Of a stretch of DNA of 37,594 nucleotides, positions 16,662 through 23,793 are shown one piece after another. The notes under the pieces are model-generated. The model made no database searches and was not told the origin of the DNA. It saw only the letters and a list, made by a program, of their open reading frames with translations. Made by a program: the position numbers and the translations under genes. Numbering within the stretch: position 1 is the first letter of the stretch; every line of letters starts with the position of its first letter. This stretch comes from Enterobacter sp. (GTDB lineage: Bacteria > Pseudomonadota > Gammaproteobacteria > Enterobacterales > Enterobacteriaceae), in contig JALCNW010000043.1 of the NCBI GenBank assembly GCA_022649305.1, positions 1 to 37,594 on the forward strand. The letters run 5' to 3'.

Positions 16662-17288
16662 TTAAACGGCTACCCACCGCCTCCCCAGCGCTACCGTTAA
16701 CGCCACAATCGATACTGCGGCTGCAACGTGCAGTGCAAAATCCAGTGGATGAACCTCAACGGGATGGCAGAATAGCAGTAGCGTCAAGGCCATACAGGCG
16801 ACACCCACGCCTGCGGCAGCCAGGCTGCGTAATGGATACAACGCGCGGGTCCGACGTAAATAGCCGATGGCGATCGCCATCATCGGCGCACTCACCGCCA
16901 TCATAAACAGATAACAATTAACCTCATCACGATGCGCAGCGCCCGCGTAGCCCGCCCCGAGATTCACCAGCACACCCGTCAGCCAGAGCACTGCCAATGG
17001 GGTAAACCATTTCCAGCTCAGCGCACTGCGCCCGGCGATACTCAGCAAAAAGGCATTACGCATGGCGAGCACCCCCACAACAAACGTCAGCACCAGCTGC
17101 AACAGCGTCCACCCTGCGCCCGATTGCGACCAGTCGGTGGCGGCACGCGGCAGCAGAAAAGTGGCTAACGCGCCAGACGGCAACGCCATCGCCGTCCAGG
17201 CAAATACCCGCCACCCGCCCGTCCACGGACGCTTCACCGGCTGCGCATCGCGGCTCAGCTTATCGATTAATAACTCATGATCGACCAT
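16662..17288 (-). CDS. nrsF: NrsF/DUF1109 membrane anti-sigma factor
   Basis: The 208-residue protein has a short cytoplasmic N-terminus of about 27 residues followed by six hydrophobic segments, the layout of NrsF (DUF1109) proteins that hold SigF-type ECF sigma factors at the membrane. Cys125 and Cys174 lie in predicted loop or membrane-edge positions 49 residues apart, as expected for the cysteine pair that senses metals or oxidants in this family; Cys165 is also present. It overlaps the sigma factor gene by 14 bases, implying coupled, near-stoichiometric synthesis. GGGAG precedes the ATG at 17288. It is the last gene of the operon. Confidence 0.87.
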   Translation of the reverse strand: MVDHELLIDKLSRDAQPVKRPWTGGWRVFAWTAMALPSGALATFLLPRAATDWSQSGAGWTLLQLVLTFVVGVLAMRNAFLLSIAGRSALSWKWFTPLAVLWLTGVLVNLGAGYAGAAHRDEVNCYLFMMAVSAPMMAIAIGYLRRTRALYPLRSLAAAGVGVACMALTLLLFCHPVEVHPLDFALHVAAAVSIVALTVALGRRWVAV

Positions 17289-17832
17289 GATTCGCTCCCA
17301 TCCGGCGAAGATTCGTTAATGCTCTATGCAGCAATGATTTCACGGCAGAAACCGACAGGTTATTGTGCGCTGCCGCCTCTGCAAGGCTCATTTCCTGAAG
17401 ATGAATATGTTCCACAATTTCTCGCTGACGAGAAGGCAATTGCTCTAAAATCATTGCCAGCTCCTCCTCGACGTCTTGACGATCCCCCTTGTCCGATGAC
17501 ACCCATTCACACTCTGCCCCCTCGTCCGTCTCATGATGAAGATAACGCCCCCGGCGGCGTAGAGCATCGATCGCTCTGGCGTGAACGATAGCCATTAGCC
17601 AGGGCAAAAAAGGATAAGCAGGATCGTATGTGTGGCGCACCCGATGCACGGTCAGCAGCACATCCTGGATGACATCCTCAACCAGTACAGGGTCGGCTAT
17701 TTGTTTACGCGCGATGACGCGGATCGCCGGAACGATCGCCCGTAATAGCTGCGTGTAGGCATGACGATCGCCCATCTGGGCGCGTGCCATGAGTGCGGGC
17801 CATGCTTCACGTGGAGCGATGTCGTTATCCAT
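17275..17832 (-). CDS. ECF sigma factor, SigF-like
   Basis: The 185-residue protein has the two ECF domains. Region 2 spans about 25-95, with DVIQDVLLTVHRVRHTYDP for core binding and PFLPWLMAIVHARAIDALRRRGR for -10 recognition. Region 4 spans about 125-180, with ILEQLPSRQREIVEHIHLQEMSLAEAAA and the recognition helix VSAVKSLLHRALTNLRR. The linker between them is acidic. Partnership with the overlapping nrsF places it in the SigF/EcfF group, which controls peroxiredoxin and methionine sulfoxide or thiol repair genes. It lies 20 bases after the DsbD-like gene, and a matching promoter element lies upstream of the first operon gene. Confidence 0.9.
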   Translation of the reverse strand: MDNDIAPREAWPALMARAQMGDRHAYTQLLRAIVPAIRVIARKQIADPVLVEDVIQDVLLTVHRVRHTYDPAYPFLPWLMAIVHARAIDALRRRGRYLHHETDEGAECEWVSSDKGDRQDVEEELAMILEQLPSRQREIVEHIHLQEMSLAEAAAHNNLSVSAVKSLLHRALTNLRRMGANHGRS

Positions 17833-17852
17833 ATTTCGCCAGGATAGTTACC

Positions 17853-19085
17853 TCATGCTTTTTTACCGGATGCCTTATCCAGCGCGTTGACCACAATCGA
17901 CGGCGTTAATACTTGTGGCAATACGTTTGGTGGACCGCCATCGGCGGGATAGACCACGTACAGGGGTAATCCGCCCTGCCCAAAGGTGTTCATCGCGTCG
18001 TCGATGTCGGCGTTAAATTTGGTGGAATCCGCCACCATATAGACCGTTCCAGTACGTTCTATCGCTTGTTTCACCGCCTGAGTAGACAACGATGTGCGAT
18101 CGTTAACCTGGCAGGTAATACACCACGATGCCGTAAAGTTCACAAAGATAGCTTTACCCTGACCGCGCCTGTCCGCCACGCTCTGTGGTGACCACTTCAC
18201 CGGCATCACACCGCGCGCCGTCACGCCCTCAGATTCTGTCGGCTGCGTATGCATTACGCCCGGAAGCGGGCTAATCGCGGCAATGAAAAGCACCACCGTG
18301 ACGGCCAGTAACGCTTTATACGAATGGCCGAGATAACGTCTGCGCTGGGCGATACCGTAAAGCCAGCCTGCAAAACTCACCACTACCGCGCAGGCCAACA
18401 TGGCCGCCAATGCAGTAGTGCCCGCCTGCTGCGCCAGCACCCAAACCAGCCACGCAAATGCGCCAAACATGGGGAAAGCGAGGCCACGCTTAAGAAGATC
18501 CATCCAGGCCCCCGGGCGAGGGAGCCGTTCGGCAATCGCCGGGAACAGTGATATCAGGGTAAAAGGTGCAGCAAATCCCAGCGCCAGAGCGAGGAAAATC
18601 CCCAGTGAGACCACAGGAGGTTGGACAAGCGCATAGCCGATCGCTCCCGCCATAAAGGGTGCTGAACAAGGCGTTGCCACGACAATTGCCAATGCGCCCG
18701 TCAGCGCCGAACGCACAAACGCGCCCCGGCCGCCGGTTATCTCCCCTGCCCGCTGGAGTGACAGCCCCACTTCAAATACGCCCAGCAGATTGAGCGCCGC
18801 CCCCAGAATGATCAACGCCAGGATAGCAATCACCAGCGGCGACTGGAGCTGGAATCCCCAACCTACGGCGGTGCCACCCGCACGGAGCGCCAACAGCACC
18901 GCGGCCAGTGCCAGCATGGTGAAAATTACGCCGAGTAAAAAACCTAACCCCTCAGTACGCGCAGTTGCTCGATCTCCCTGATGGCGCAGCAGCCCCAGTG
19001 CTTTCAAGGAAATGACCGGAAAAACGCACGGCATAAAATTGAGAATAATGCCGCCAGCAAAGGCGGCCAGAATGGCTGTTAACAT
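17853..19085 (-). CDS. DsbD-like thiol:disulfide reductase (membrane plus thioredoxin domains)
   Basis: The 410-residue protein has the eight-helix DsbD membrane domain, with its cysteine pair Cys20 (NFMPCVFP) and Cys140 (ATPCSAPF), followed from about residue 290 by a periplasmic thioredoxin-like domain with SWCITC. It lacks the N-terminal alpha domain of classical DsbD. It should pass electrons from cytoplasmic thioredoxin to periplasmic clients, probably including the neighbouring exported peroxiredoxin. The frame starts at a TTG at 19103, but the ATG at 19085 with GGAG six bases upstream is preferred. It lies 20 bases after the peroxiredoxin gene and 20 before the sigma factor gene. Confidence 0.88.
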   Translation of the reverse strand: MLTAILAAFAGGIILNFMPCVFPVISLKALGLLRHQGDRATARTEGLGFLLGVIFTMLALAAVLLALRAGGTAVGWGFQLQSPLVIAILALIILGAALNLLGVFEVGLSLQRAGEITGGRGAFVRSALTGALAIVVATPCSAPFMAGAIGYALVQPPVVSLGIFLALALGFAAPFTLISLFPAIAERLPRPGAWMDLLKRGLAFPMFGAFAWLVWVLAQQAGTTALAAMLACAVVVSFAGWLYGIAQRRRYLGHSYKALLAVTVVLFIAAISPLPGVMHTQPTESEGVTARGVMPVKWSPQSVADRRGQGKAIFVNFTASWCITCQVNDRTSLSTQAVKQAIERTGTVYMVADSTKFNADIDDAMNTFGQGGLPLYVVYPADGGPPNVLPQVLTPSIVVNALDKASGKKA

Positions 19086-19105
19086 GGCGAACTCCGACGG
19101 CAATA

Positions 19106-19657
19106 TTACGAGTGCGAATTCGCGTATTTTTTCACGGCATCCATCGTTTTCTGAATGTGCTCATCGGGGTTACGATCAGTATAGCTAAGCAGGATTTTGC
19201 CATCCGGAGCGATGACGAAAGAGGTACGATCGGAAACGGTTTTACCGTTCATCTGCATCAGCGTTTCATATTCTGCGGCCACTTTCGCACCGGGATCTGC
19301 CGCCACGGCAAATTTATCGCGACACTCCAGCTTCGAGAATTCATCCACCTGATCGACATTCCCGGCGGTGACGCCTACCACGGTTGCGCCAAGCTTTTTG
19401 AAATCATCACTCGCTTCAGCAAACGCGTGCGCTTCGAGGGTACAGCCTTTGGTAAACGCCGCAGGGAAGAAATAGAGCACCACCGGGCCTTTTTGCAGCG
19501 CCTGCTGCAACGAGAAGGTCAGGGGTTTACCGCCCAGCGCACCCTGCAAGCTGAAATCAGGCGCTTTAGCCCCCGCTTCCAGGGCGGCGTGCGCGTTGAT
19601 GGCAAACAGGGAAAGACTGAGTACGGCGGCGGCAGACAAGGATTTCAAACGTTTCAT
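19106..19657 (-). CDS. Exported thiol peroxidase of the peroxiredoxin (AhpC/TSA, Bcp-like) family
   Basis: The 183-residue protein starts with a signal peptide (MKRLKSLSAAAVLSLSLFAINAHA, with the likely cut after AHA at residue 24), so it acts in the periplasm. The mature domain begins AGAKAPDFSLQ and has the peroxidatic motif PxxxTxxC as PAAFTKGC, with Cys72; a second cysteine in KLECRDKF is a possible resolving residue. The frame is open upstream to 19735, but the ATG at 19657 has GGAG and gives the signal peptide directly. It is the first gene of the operon with the DsbD-like protein, which is a plausible reductant for it. Confidence 0.88.
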   Translation of the reverse strand: MKRLKSLSAAAVLSLSLFAINAHAALEAGAKAPDFSLQGALGGKPLTFSLQQALQKGPVVLYFFPAAFTKGCTLEAHAFAEASDDFKKLGATVVGVTAGNVDQVDEFSKLECRDKFAVAADPGAKVAAEYETLMQMNGKTVSDRTSFVIAPDGKILLSYTDRNPDEHIQKTMDAVKKYANSHS

Positions 19658-19699
19658 GGTTGACTCCATCAGGGGAAAAGTGTGCTTTATGAATACTAG

Positions 19700-19725
19700 T
19701 TCGCACGCTAACGCCTGAAGGTTTC
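19700..19725 (-). promoter_or_regulatory. Predicted ECF (SigF-type) promoter of the peroxiredoxin-dsbD-sigma-nrsF operon
   Basis: On the minus strand GAAACC (19725-19720) is followed after exactly 16 bases by CGAA (19703-19700). This matches the AAC/CGA architecture of ECF promoters and closely resembles the GTAACC-N16-CGAA form reported for Caulobacter SigF. It ends 42 bases before the peroxiredoxin ATG. A terminator for the upstream gene lies just before it, so it is well placed as the operon promoter, giving autoregulation. Found by eye, not by a matrix search. Confidence 0.65.
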
Positions 19726-19734
19726 GCTCACCCA

Positions 19735-19769
19735 TAAAAAAACATCCGTAAGGAAACCCTGCGGATGTT
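19735..19769 (-). terminator. Rho-independent terminator of the EAL-domain gene
   Basis: Read on the minus strand, AACATCCG (19769-19762) pairs with CGGATGTT (19748-19741), with AGG/CCT extending the stem internally, and a seven-base T tract follows. It lies 38 bases after the EAL gene stop and immediately before the ECF promoter, separating the two units. Confidence 0.85.
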
Positions 19770-19807
19770 ATCAGTTGACGCCATCTTGAGATCGTCGCCG
19801 AGAAGTT

Positions 19808-21256
19808 CTAGCTAAATTGACGAACCATGCGATCCAGTTCGTTTTCGACCACCGCTTTAGAAAGATAATATCCCTGGAAACTGTTCAATCCTAAGGCCGC
19901 CAGCATGTCGAATTTCTCAGCACTGTCGACGCCTTCTGCAACGCAAATCCCGCCGGTCATATCACTGTAATACTGCATCGCCTTGATCAGATTGTAATCA
20001 CTTTCATTGGCAACAAACTTATCGACGATATCTCGATCCAGCTTGAGTCCGTCGAATTCGACCTGTCTGACAGGGAACATGACATGATCGCTTGAGAAGC
20101 AGTCATCCAGAAACAGGCGACAGCCGGTCTGACGTATGCCTTGCATGGTTTCCGGTATCTCTTTATTACGCGTGACATCTATTGTTTCAGCAAATTCAAA
20201 GACTAATTTCTGCGCCCATTCAGGACGGATCAACATCTCCACGGCTTTTTTCGCCATGCCTGGTAACGCGCTACCCGATGCTAACTCTGGTGGGATATTG
20301 ACGGAGAAATAAAATTTCCCGTTATATTTATTAATCCCACGCACGGCGGCATCAACAACCAATGCCGTTAACTGAAGCCATATATTTTTGTTGTGCAGAT
20401 TCTTTAAAAAATCGACAGGTTTCAGTGTCTTATCATGTCTTTTCCAGCGCAGGAGAATTTCAAATCCTGTTCCTTTTTTATGTCTATCAGTAATAATTTG
20501 ATAGACGGGAAAAATCTCTTTTCTGACTAGCGCACTATAAAACTCAGACTCTTTGACCGGCAGACTGGTTTTAATCGGGTTTTGCGTTTTATTGACCCCA
20601 CGGATCACCCCTGCATCATTCAGCCACGGCTGAATAAATTGCAGTTTTCGCAGCCCTTCTTGCCGATGGGTGTATATCGTTTTAATGGCTAAACCGAACA
20701 TCCCGGATTGTACTTTGACCGAGTTTCCGCGATAGAAATTGAGCACGACATCCAGTTCACGCAACGAAAGTCCCTTTGCCAAACAACCCGTTAGACGTTC
20801 TTCAATTCTGGCGGCGTCTTCGAGTACAGGAAAACCCCCAGCCACAACATCATGACAAGAGAGCGATAAGCTCGCGATCCGAACCGTTTCTAACTTGTGT
20901 TTATTCACCACTAACGTCAGCAACATTCTGTACAACCAGCTAACCGGAAGACGACAGTAAATAATAACGTGCCGCTTCTCCGTTAACGCATTAAGCAGGG
21001 ATACCGTCTTCTTTAACGTACTTAAGATGGCGCAGATATCCCCTTTCAGGAAGACGGAGATTTCCCCATCGGCATCCCGATTAATAGCATCGACCTCATC
21101 ACCGGTTATCTCATCATGATGAATCATAATACGTGACGTGCTGATCCCGCTATTTTCAAGAAGGGCTTCATAGCCTTTATAGGTATAGCTACAGGCAGCA
21201 ATGACATATCGACGTTTATACAGATTCGGGTCATTGACGAACGTATTCCAGGCCAT
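19808..21256 (-). CDS. LuxR-type HTH / EAL domain protein (cyclic-di-GMP phosphodiesterase or effector)
   Basis: The 482-residue cytoplasmic protein has three parts: an N-terminal domain of about 150 residues I do not recognise (possibly receiver-like); a LuxR/GerE helix-turn-helix near 160-215 (GLSLRELDVVLNFYRG...IKTIYTHRQEGLRKL); and a C-terminal EAL domain from about 235. EAL residues are mostly intact: EILLR for the EAL motif, the Asn of SVNIPPE, FEFAET, the Asp pair of FLDDC, the Lys of DGLKLDR, AEGVDS, and FQGYYLSK. Loop 6 is degenerate (DDCFSSDHV instead of DDFGTGYSS), so activity is uncertain. GGAGGG precedes the ATG at 21256; an upstream ATG at 21274 is less likely. It may link c-di-GMP to control of nearby adhesin genes. 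Confidence 0.83.
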   Translation of the reverse strand: MAWNTFVNDPNLYKRRYVIAACSYTYKGYEALLENSGISTSRIMIHHDEITGDEVDAINRDADGEISVFLKGDICAILSTLKKTVSLLNALTEKRHVIIYCRLPVSWLYRMLLTLVVNKHKLETVRIASLSLSCHDVVAGGFPVLEDAARIEERLTGCLAKGLSLRELDVVLNFYRGNSVKVQSGMFGLAIKTIYTHRQEGLRKLQFIQPWLNDAGVIRGVNKTQNPIKTSLPVKESEFYSALVRKEIFPVYQIITDRHKKGTGFEILLRWKRHDKTLKPVDFLKNLHNKNIWLQLTALVVDAAVRGINKYNGKFYFSVNIPPELASGSALPGMAKKAVEMLIRPEWAQKLVFEFAETIDVTRNKEIPETMQGIRQTGCRLFLDDCFSSDHVMFPVRQVEFDGLKLDRDIVDKFVANESDYNLIKAMQYYSDMTGGICVAEGVDSAEKFDMLAALGLNSFQGYYLSKAVVENELDRMVRQFS

Positions 21257-21697
21257 CAGACCCTCCAGAAACAAATATTAACAAAATCACAGAAGACGCG
21301 CGTAAGCGCGTCTCTCAAGCGAGAGAGTGACTTTCAACATTATGCCGTAATCATAACAAACAAATAATGTTATAACCATAGATCTAATAATAAAAAAAGG
21401 TAAACAACAGGTGTGTCAAATTTATTTAACAAAAACACCAAGTAACATCAAATTAACTTTAGTCGGTAAAAATGCACATTTTTGCGTTTATTCACCAGCG
21501 TGCTTAACGCAATTATTTTTTACTCCCCTTGAGCTAAACACCTCACTTTTCGATCCCCACCCTTCCATAAGCAATTAATTAATAATCTTTGCAAATACCA
21601 AAAGTAAATTTCATTCATCGCATGTATAATAATGACTCGCTACTGAGCACAGCGATGCACACCATTACACTCAGCTCATTCAGAATAGGGCAACCGC
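21257..21697. promoter_or_regulatory. AT-rich divergent spacer between the EAL gene and the winged-helix regulator
   Basis: These 441 bases are strongly AT-rich compared with the flanking genes and should hold both divergent promoters. TATAAT at 21625-21630 is a good -10 box for the plus-strand regulator, though no clear -35 is seen; the TG just before it hints at an extended -10. Near the EAL gene there are short hairpins (GACGCG/CGCGTC around 21295-21312 and TCTCTC/GAGAGA at 21311-21326). The composition would suit H-NS silencing, by inference. No small gene with a ribosome binding site was found. Confidence 0.5.
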
Positions 21698-22585
21698 ATG
21701 GATAAAAATATTTCATCCAAGGCACTGCTACACCGAAGGGATGTGATTAAAAACAATCCGCGTTTCAGTGAAGCAATAAGGCAACACTTTGCCATTAATG
21801 ATTCAATTTATAAAAAACAGCCGCTCTTCTACAAAACCATGCTTCAGGAATCCCGGTTTACTATCGTCATGTCTATGTGTTGCTTTATTTTTGGCAACCA
21901 GGCTGGTTCAGTATCGGAAGTAAAAGAGTTGTGTACGCGCTATAAAATGGCAAGCCCAAACAGCGTTATTGCAATCATTACCTTGCTTAGAACAACCGGT
22001 CGAATAAAGACCATGCGCTGTACGGAGGATCGTCGAAAGATGCTCATTGAACCGACGCAAAAGGGATTGGATGAACTCAAGCGTTACATGGCAGGAGCAC
22101 TAGAACCCATTAGCACGCTATATCCAGATTACAACATAAATATCAATCTATTAGATAACAACGCTTTACGGCATAGTTTTTTCCATCGCGCCGCTGAATA
22201 CCTGTTTCGCGGCGTGACGTTTAAGAAAATCTTGCCCGAGGTGGGATTGTTTATTGATAAAGATGGTGGACGCATGATCATGCTTTATCTTTATCTGCAG
22301 GCAACGAAAAATAGAAATCCACATGGCGCGGTCATTGAGTATTCCGCCAGCGTGTTAGCCAAAGAATTTTATGTATCGCGCATTCACGTGAACAGGATGA
22401 TGAAATTAGCGCAAGAAGCCGGGTATCTTAAAGATCGAGAAAATGGATTCATGACAATTTACCCCAGTTTTATTGAGTTAGTTGAAAACTATGCCGGATT
22501 GTATTTTGCTTACATTACACATTATTTGAATCTTCATCCTAAAGAGCGGCTGGCGGCTATCAGTTTTAGCGCCGCACTCTCCTGA
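21698..22585 (+). CDS. Putative transcriptional regulator with two winged-helix regions
   Basis: I do not recognise a named family for this 295-residue protein. Residues about 70-130 look like a MarR-type winged helix: an HTH-like segment (SVSEVKELCTRYKMASPNSVIAIITLLRTTGRI) followed by a wing (MRCTEDRRKMLIEPTQKGLDELKRYM). Residues about 225-265 look like a second winged helix (SASVLAKEFYVSRIHVNRMMKLAQEAGYLKDRENG). No membrane segment is evident. It is convergent with the adhesin secretion genes, with only a terminator between, and divergent from the HTH-EAL gene. Regulation of the adhesin locus is a reasonable inference from position only. Codon use looks more AT-rich than in the backbone genes. 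Confidence 0.75.
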   Translation: MDKNISSKALLHRRDVIKNNPRFSEAIRQHFAINDSIYKKQPLFYKTMLQESRFTIVMSMCCFIFGNQAGSVSEVKELCTRYKMASPNSVIAIITLLRTTGRIKTMRCTEDRRKMLIEPTQKGLDELKRYMAGALEPISTLYPDYNININLLDNNALRHSFFHRAAEYLFRGVTFKKILPEVGLFIDKDGGRMIMLYLYLQATKNRNPHGAVIEYSASVLAKEFYVSRIHVNRMMKLAQEAGYLKDRENGFMTIYPSFIELVENYAGLYFAYITHYLNLHPKERLAAISFSAALS

Positions 22586-22589
22586 AACA

Positions 22590-22616
22590 GGCGGTCGGTT
22601 ATCCGACCGCCCTTTT
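22590..22616 (+). terminator. Terminator after the winged-helix regulator
   Basis: GGCGGTCGG (22590-22598) and CCGACCGCC (22603-22611) pair perfectly around TTAT and are followed by CTTTT. It lies 4 bases after the regulator stop and abuts the stop codon of the convergent membrane fusion protein gene. Confidence 0.88.
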
Positions 22617-22617
22617 A

Positions 22618-23793
22618 TTATCTTTCCCGTAATGCCTCTTTCGCTTTGTTCAACGGTTTCAGCAGGTAATCGATAATCGTTTTACTTCCGGTTTTAATAT
22701 CCACCGTCGCAATCATTCCCGGGAAAACGGGGAAATCTTTTCCTTGCTTGTTCGTCAGATGGTTTCTGTCCGTGCGGATATAGACCCGATAGTAGTAAAC
22801 GTCTCGTTTGACTTCATCCTGAATGGTATCCGGGGAAATTATTGTCACTTCGCCTTCCAGTCCGCCATAAATTGAATAATCATATGCCGTGATTTTTACC
22901 AGTGCTTTTTGACCCGGATGAATAAAGGCCACATCTCGCGGAGAAATTTTGGCTTCAATCAACATTTGGTCGTCAAGCGGCACCAGGGTCATTAATTTAC
23001 CGTTGGGTGGAATCACGCCACCAACGGTGGTCACGTCAATATCTTTGACAATACCGCGAACTGGCGCGTTAAACGTCAGGCGGGTCAGAGAATCTTCACG
23101 CCCTCGCATAACGGAACGCTGCGCTTCAATTTCAGCATTCGCTTTTGCCAACTCTTCACGTGCGCGAACGTAATACTGATTTTGCATTTCCGTGATTTTG
23201 CTCTCAAGCTCATTTTTTTGACGCTCAAGACGCAAAACTTCGACTTTACTGGCCGCGCCCTGGTTAACCAGCGGTCGGGTCAGCCCCAATTCGCGTTGGA
23301 CCAGTGCTGCGCCCTGGCGTAAACCCGCCAGCCCTTTTTCCAGGCTGTCGCGGCGGGACTGGTACAGCGCCGTTTCTTGCTGGACCAGCTCCACGTCGTC
23401 GTCCAGCTCAGGAGGGAAAACCAGCTCGCTGTCATTCACCTCGGCATTCAGGCGCGCCGCGGTTGCCAGCGCCGCGTTCAGACGAGACTCGCTCTCCAGC
23501 ACGGTGGACTCGGTTTTGGTGCGATCCAACTGGGCCAGTTGCTGGCCTTGCTCCACGATATCCCCTTCACGAACCAGCAGTTTATGGATGATCCCGCCCT
23601 CCAGAGACTGAATGACCTGCTCATGAGAGGATGGGACAACCTTCCCGGTTCCGGTGGTTACTTCATCCAGGTGAAACAGGCTGGCCCAGGTCACAAACAC
23701 GGCCAGTAAAGCAAAGAGTGACCACGCAACCCACGTTGAACGCGGCAGGCGTGGTTCTTTTAAACGGCTGTTAAAACGGGAAAAATCACTCAT
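22618..23793 (-). CDS. Type I secretion periplasmic adaptor (HlyD/LapC family)
   Basis: This 391-residue membrane fusion protein bridges the inner-membrane ABC exporter and an outer-membrane TolC-like channel. It has a short cytoplasmic N-terminus, one membrane helix near 20-42, a lipoyl-like segment (VIQSLEGGIIHKLLVREGDIVEQGQQLAQLD), a long alpha-helical coiled-coil hairpin near 95-235, a beta-barrel part, and the HlyD-family C-terminus FPVFPGMIATVDIKTGSKTIIDYLLKPL. Its ATG overlaps the ABC gene stop by four bases. No outer-membrane partner gene is in the window; it may lie beyond the right edge or be the housekeeping TolC. Its cargo is presumably the giant adhesin. Confidence 0.93.
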   Translation of the reverse strand: MSDFSRFNSRLKEPRLPRSTWVAWSLFALLAVFVTWASLFHLDEVTTGTGKVVPSSHEQVIQSLEGGIIHKLLVREGDIVEQGQQLAQLDRTKTESTVLESESRLNAALATAARLNAEVNDSELVFPPELDDDVELVQQETALYQSRRDSLEKGLAGLRQGAALVQRELGLTRPLVNQGAASKVEVLRLERQKNELESKITEMQNQYYVRAREELAKANAEIEAQRSVMRGREDSLTRLTFNAPVRGIVKDIDVTTVGGVIPPNGKLMTLVPLDDQMLIEAKISPRDVAFIHPGQKALVKITAYDYSIYGGLEGEVTIISPDTIQDEVKRDVYYYRVYIRTDRNHLTNKQGKDFPVFPGMIATVDIKTGSKTIIDYLLKPLNKAKEALRER

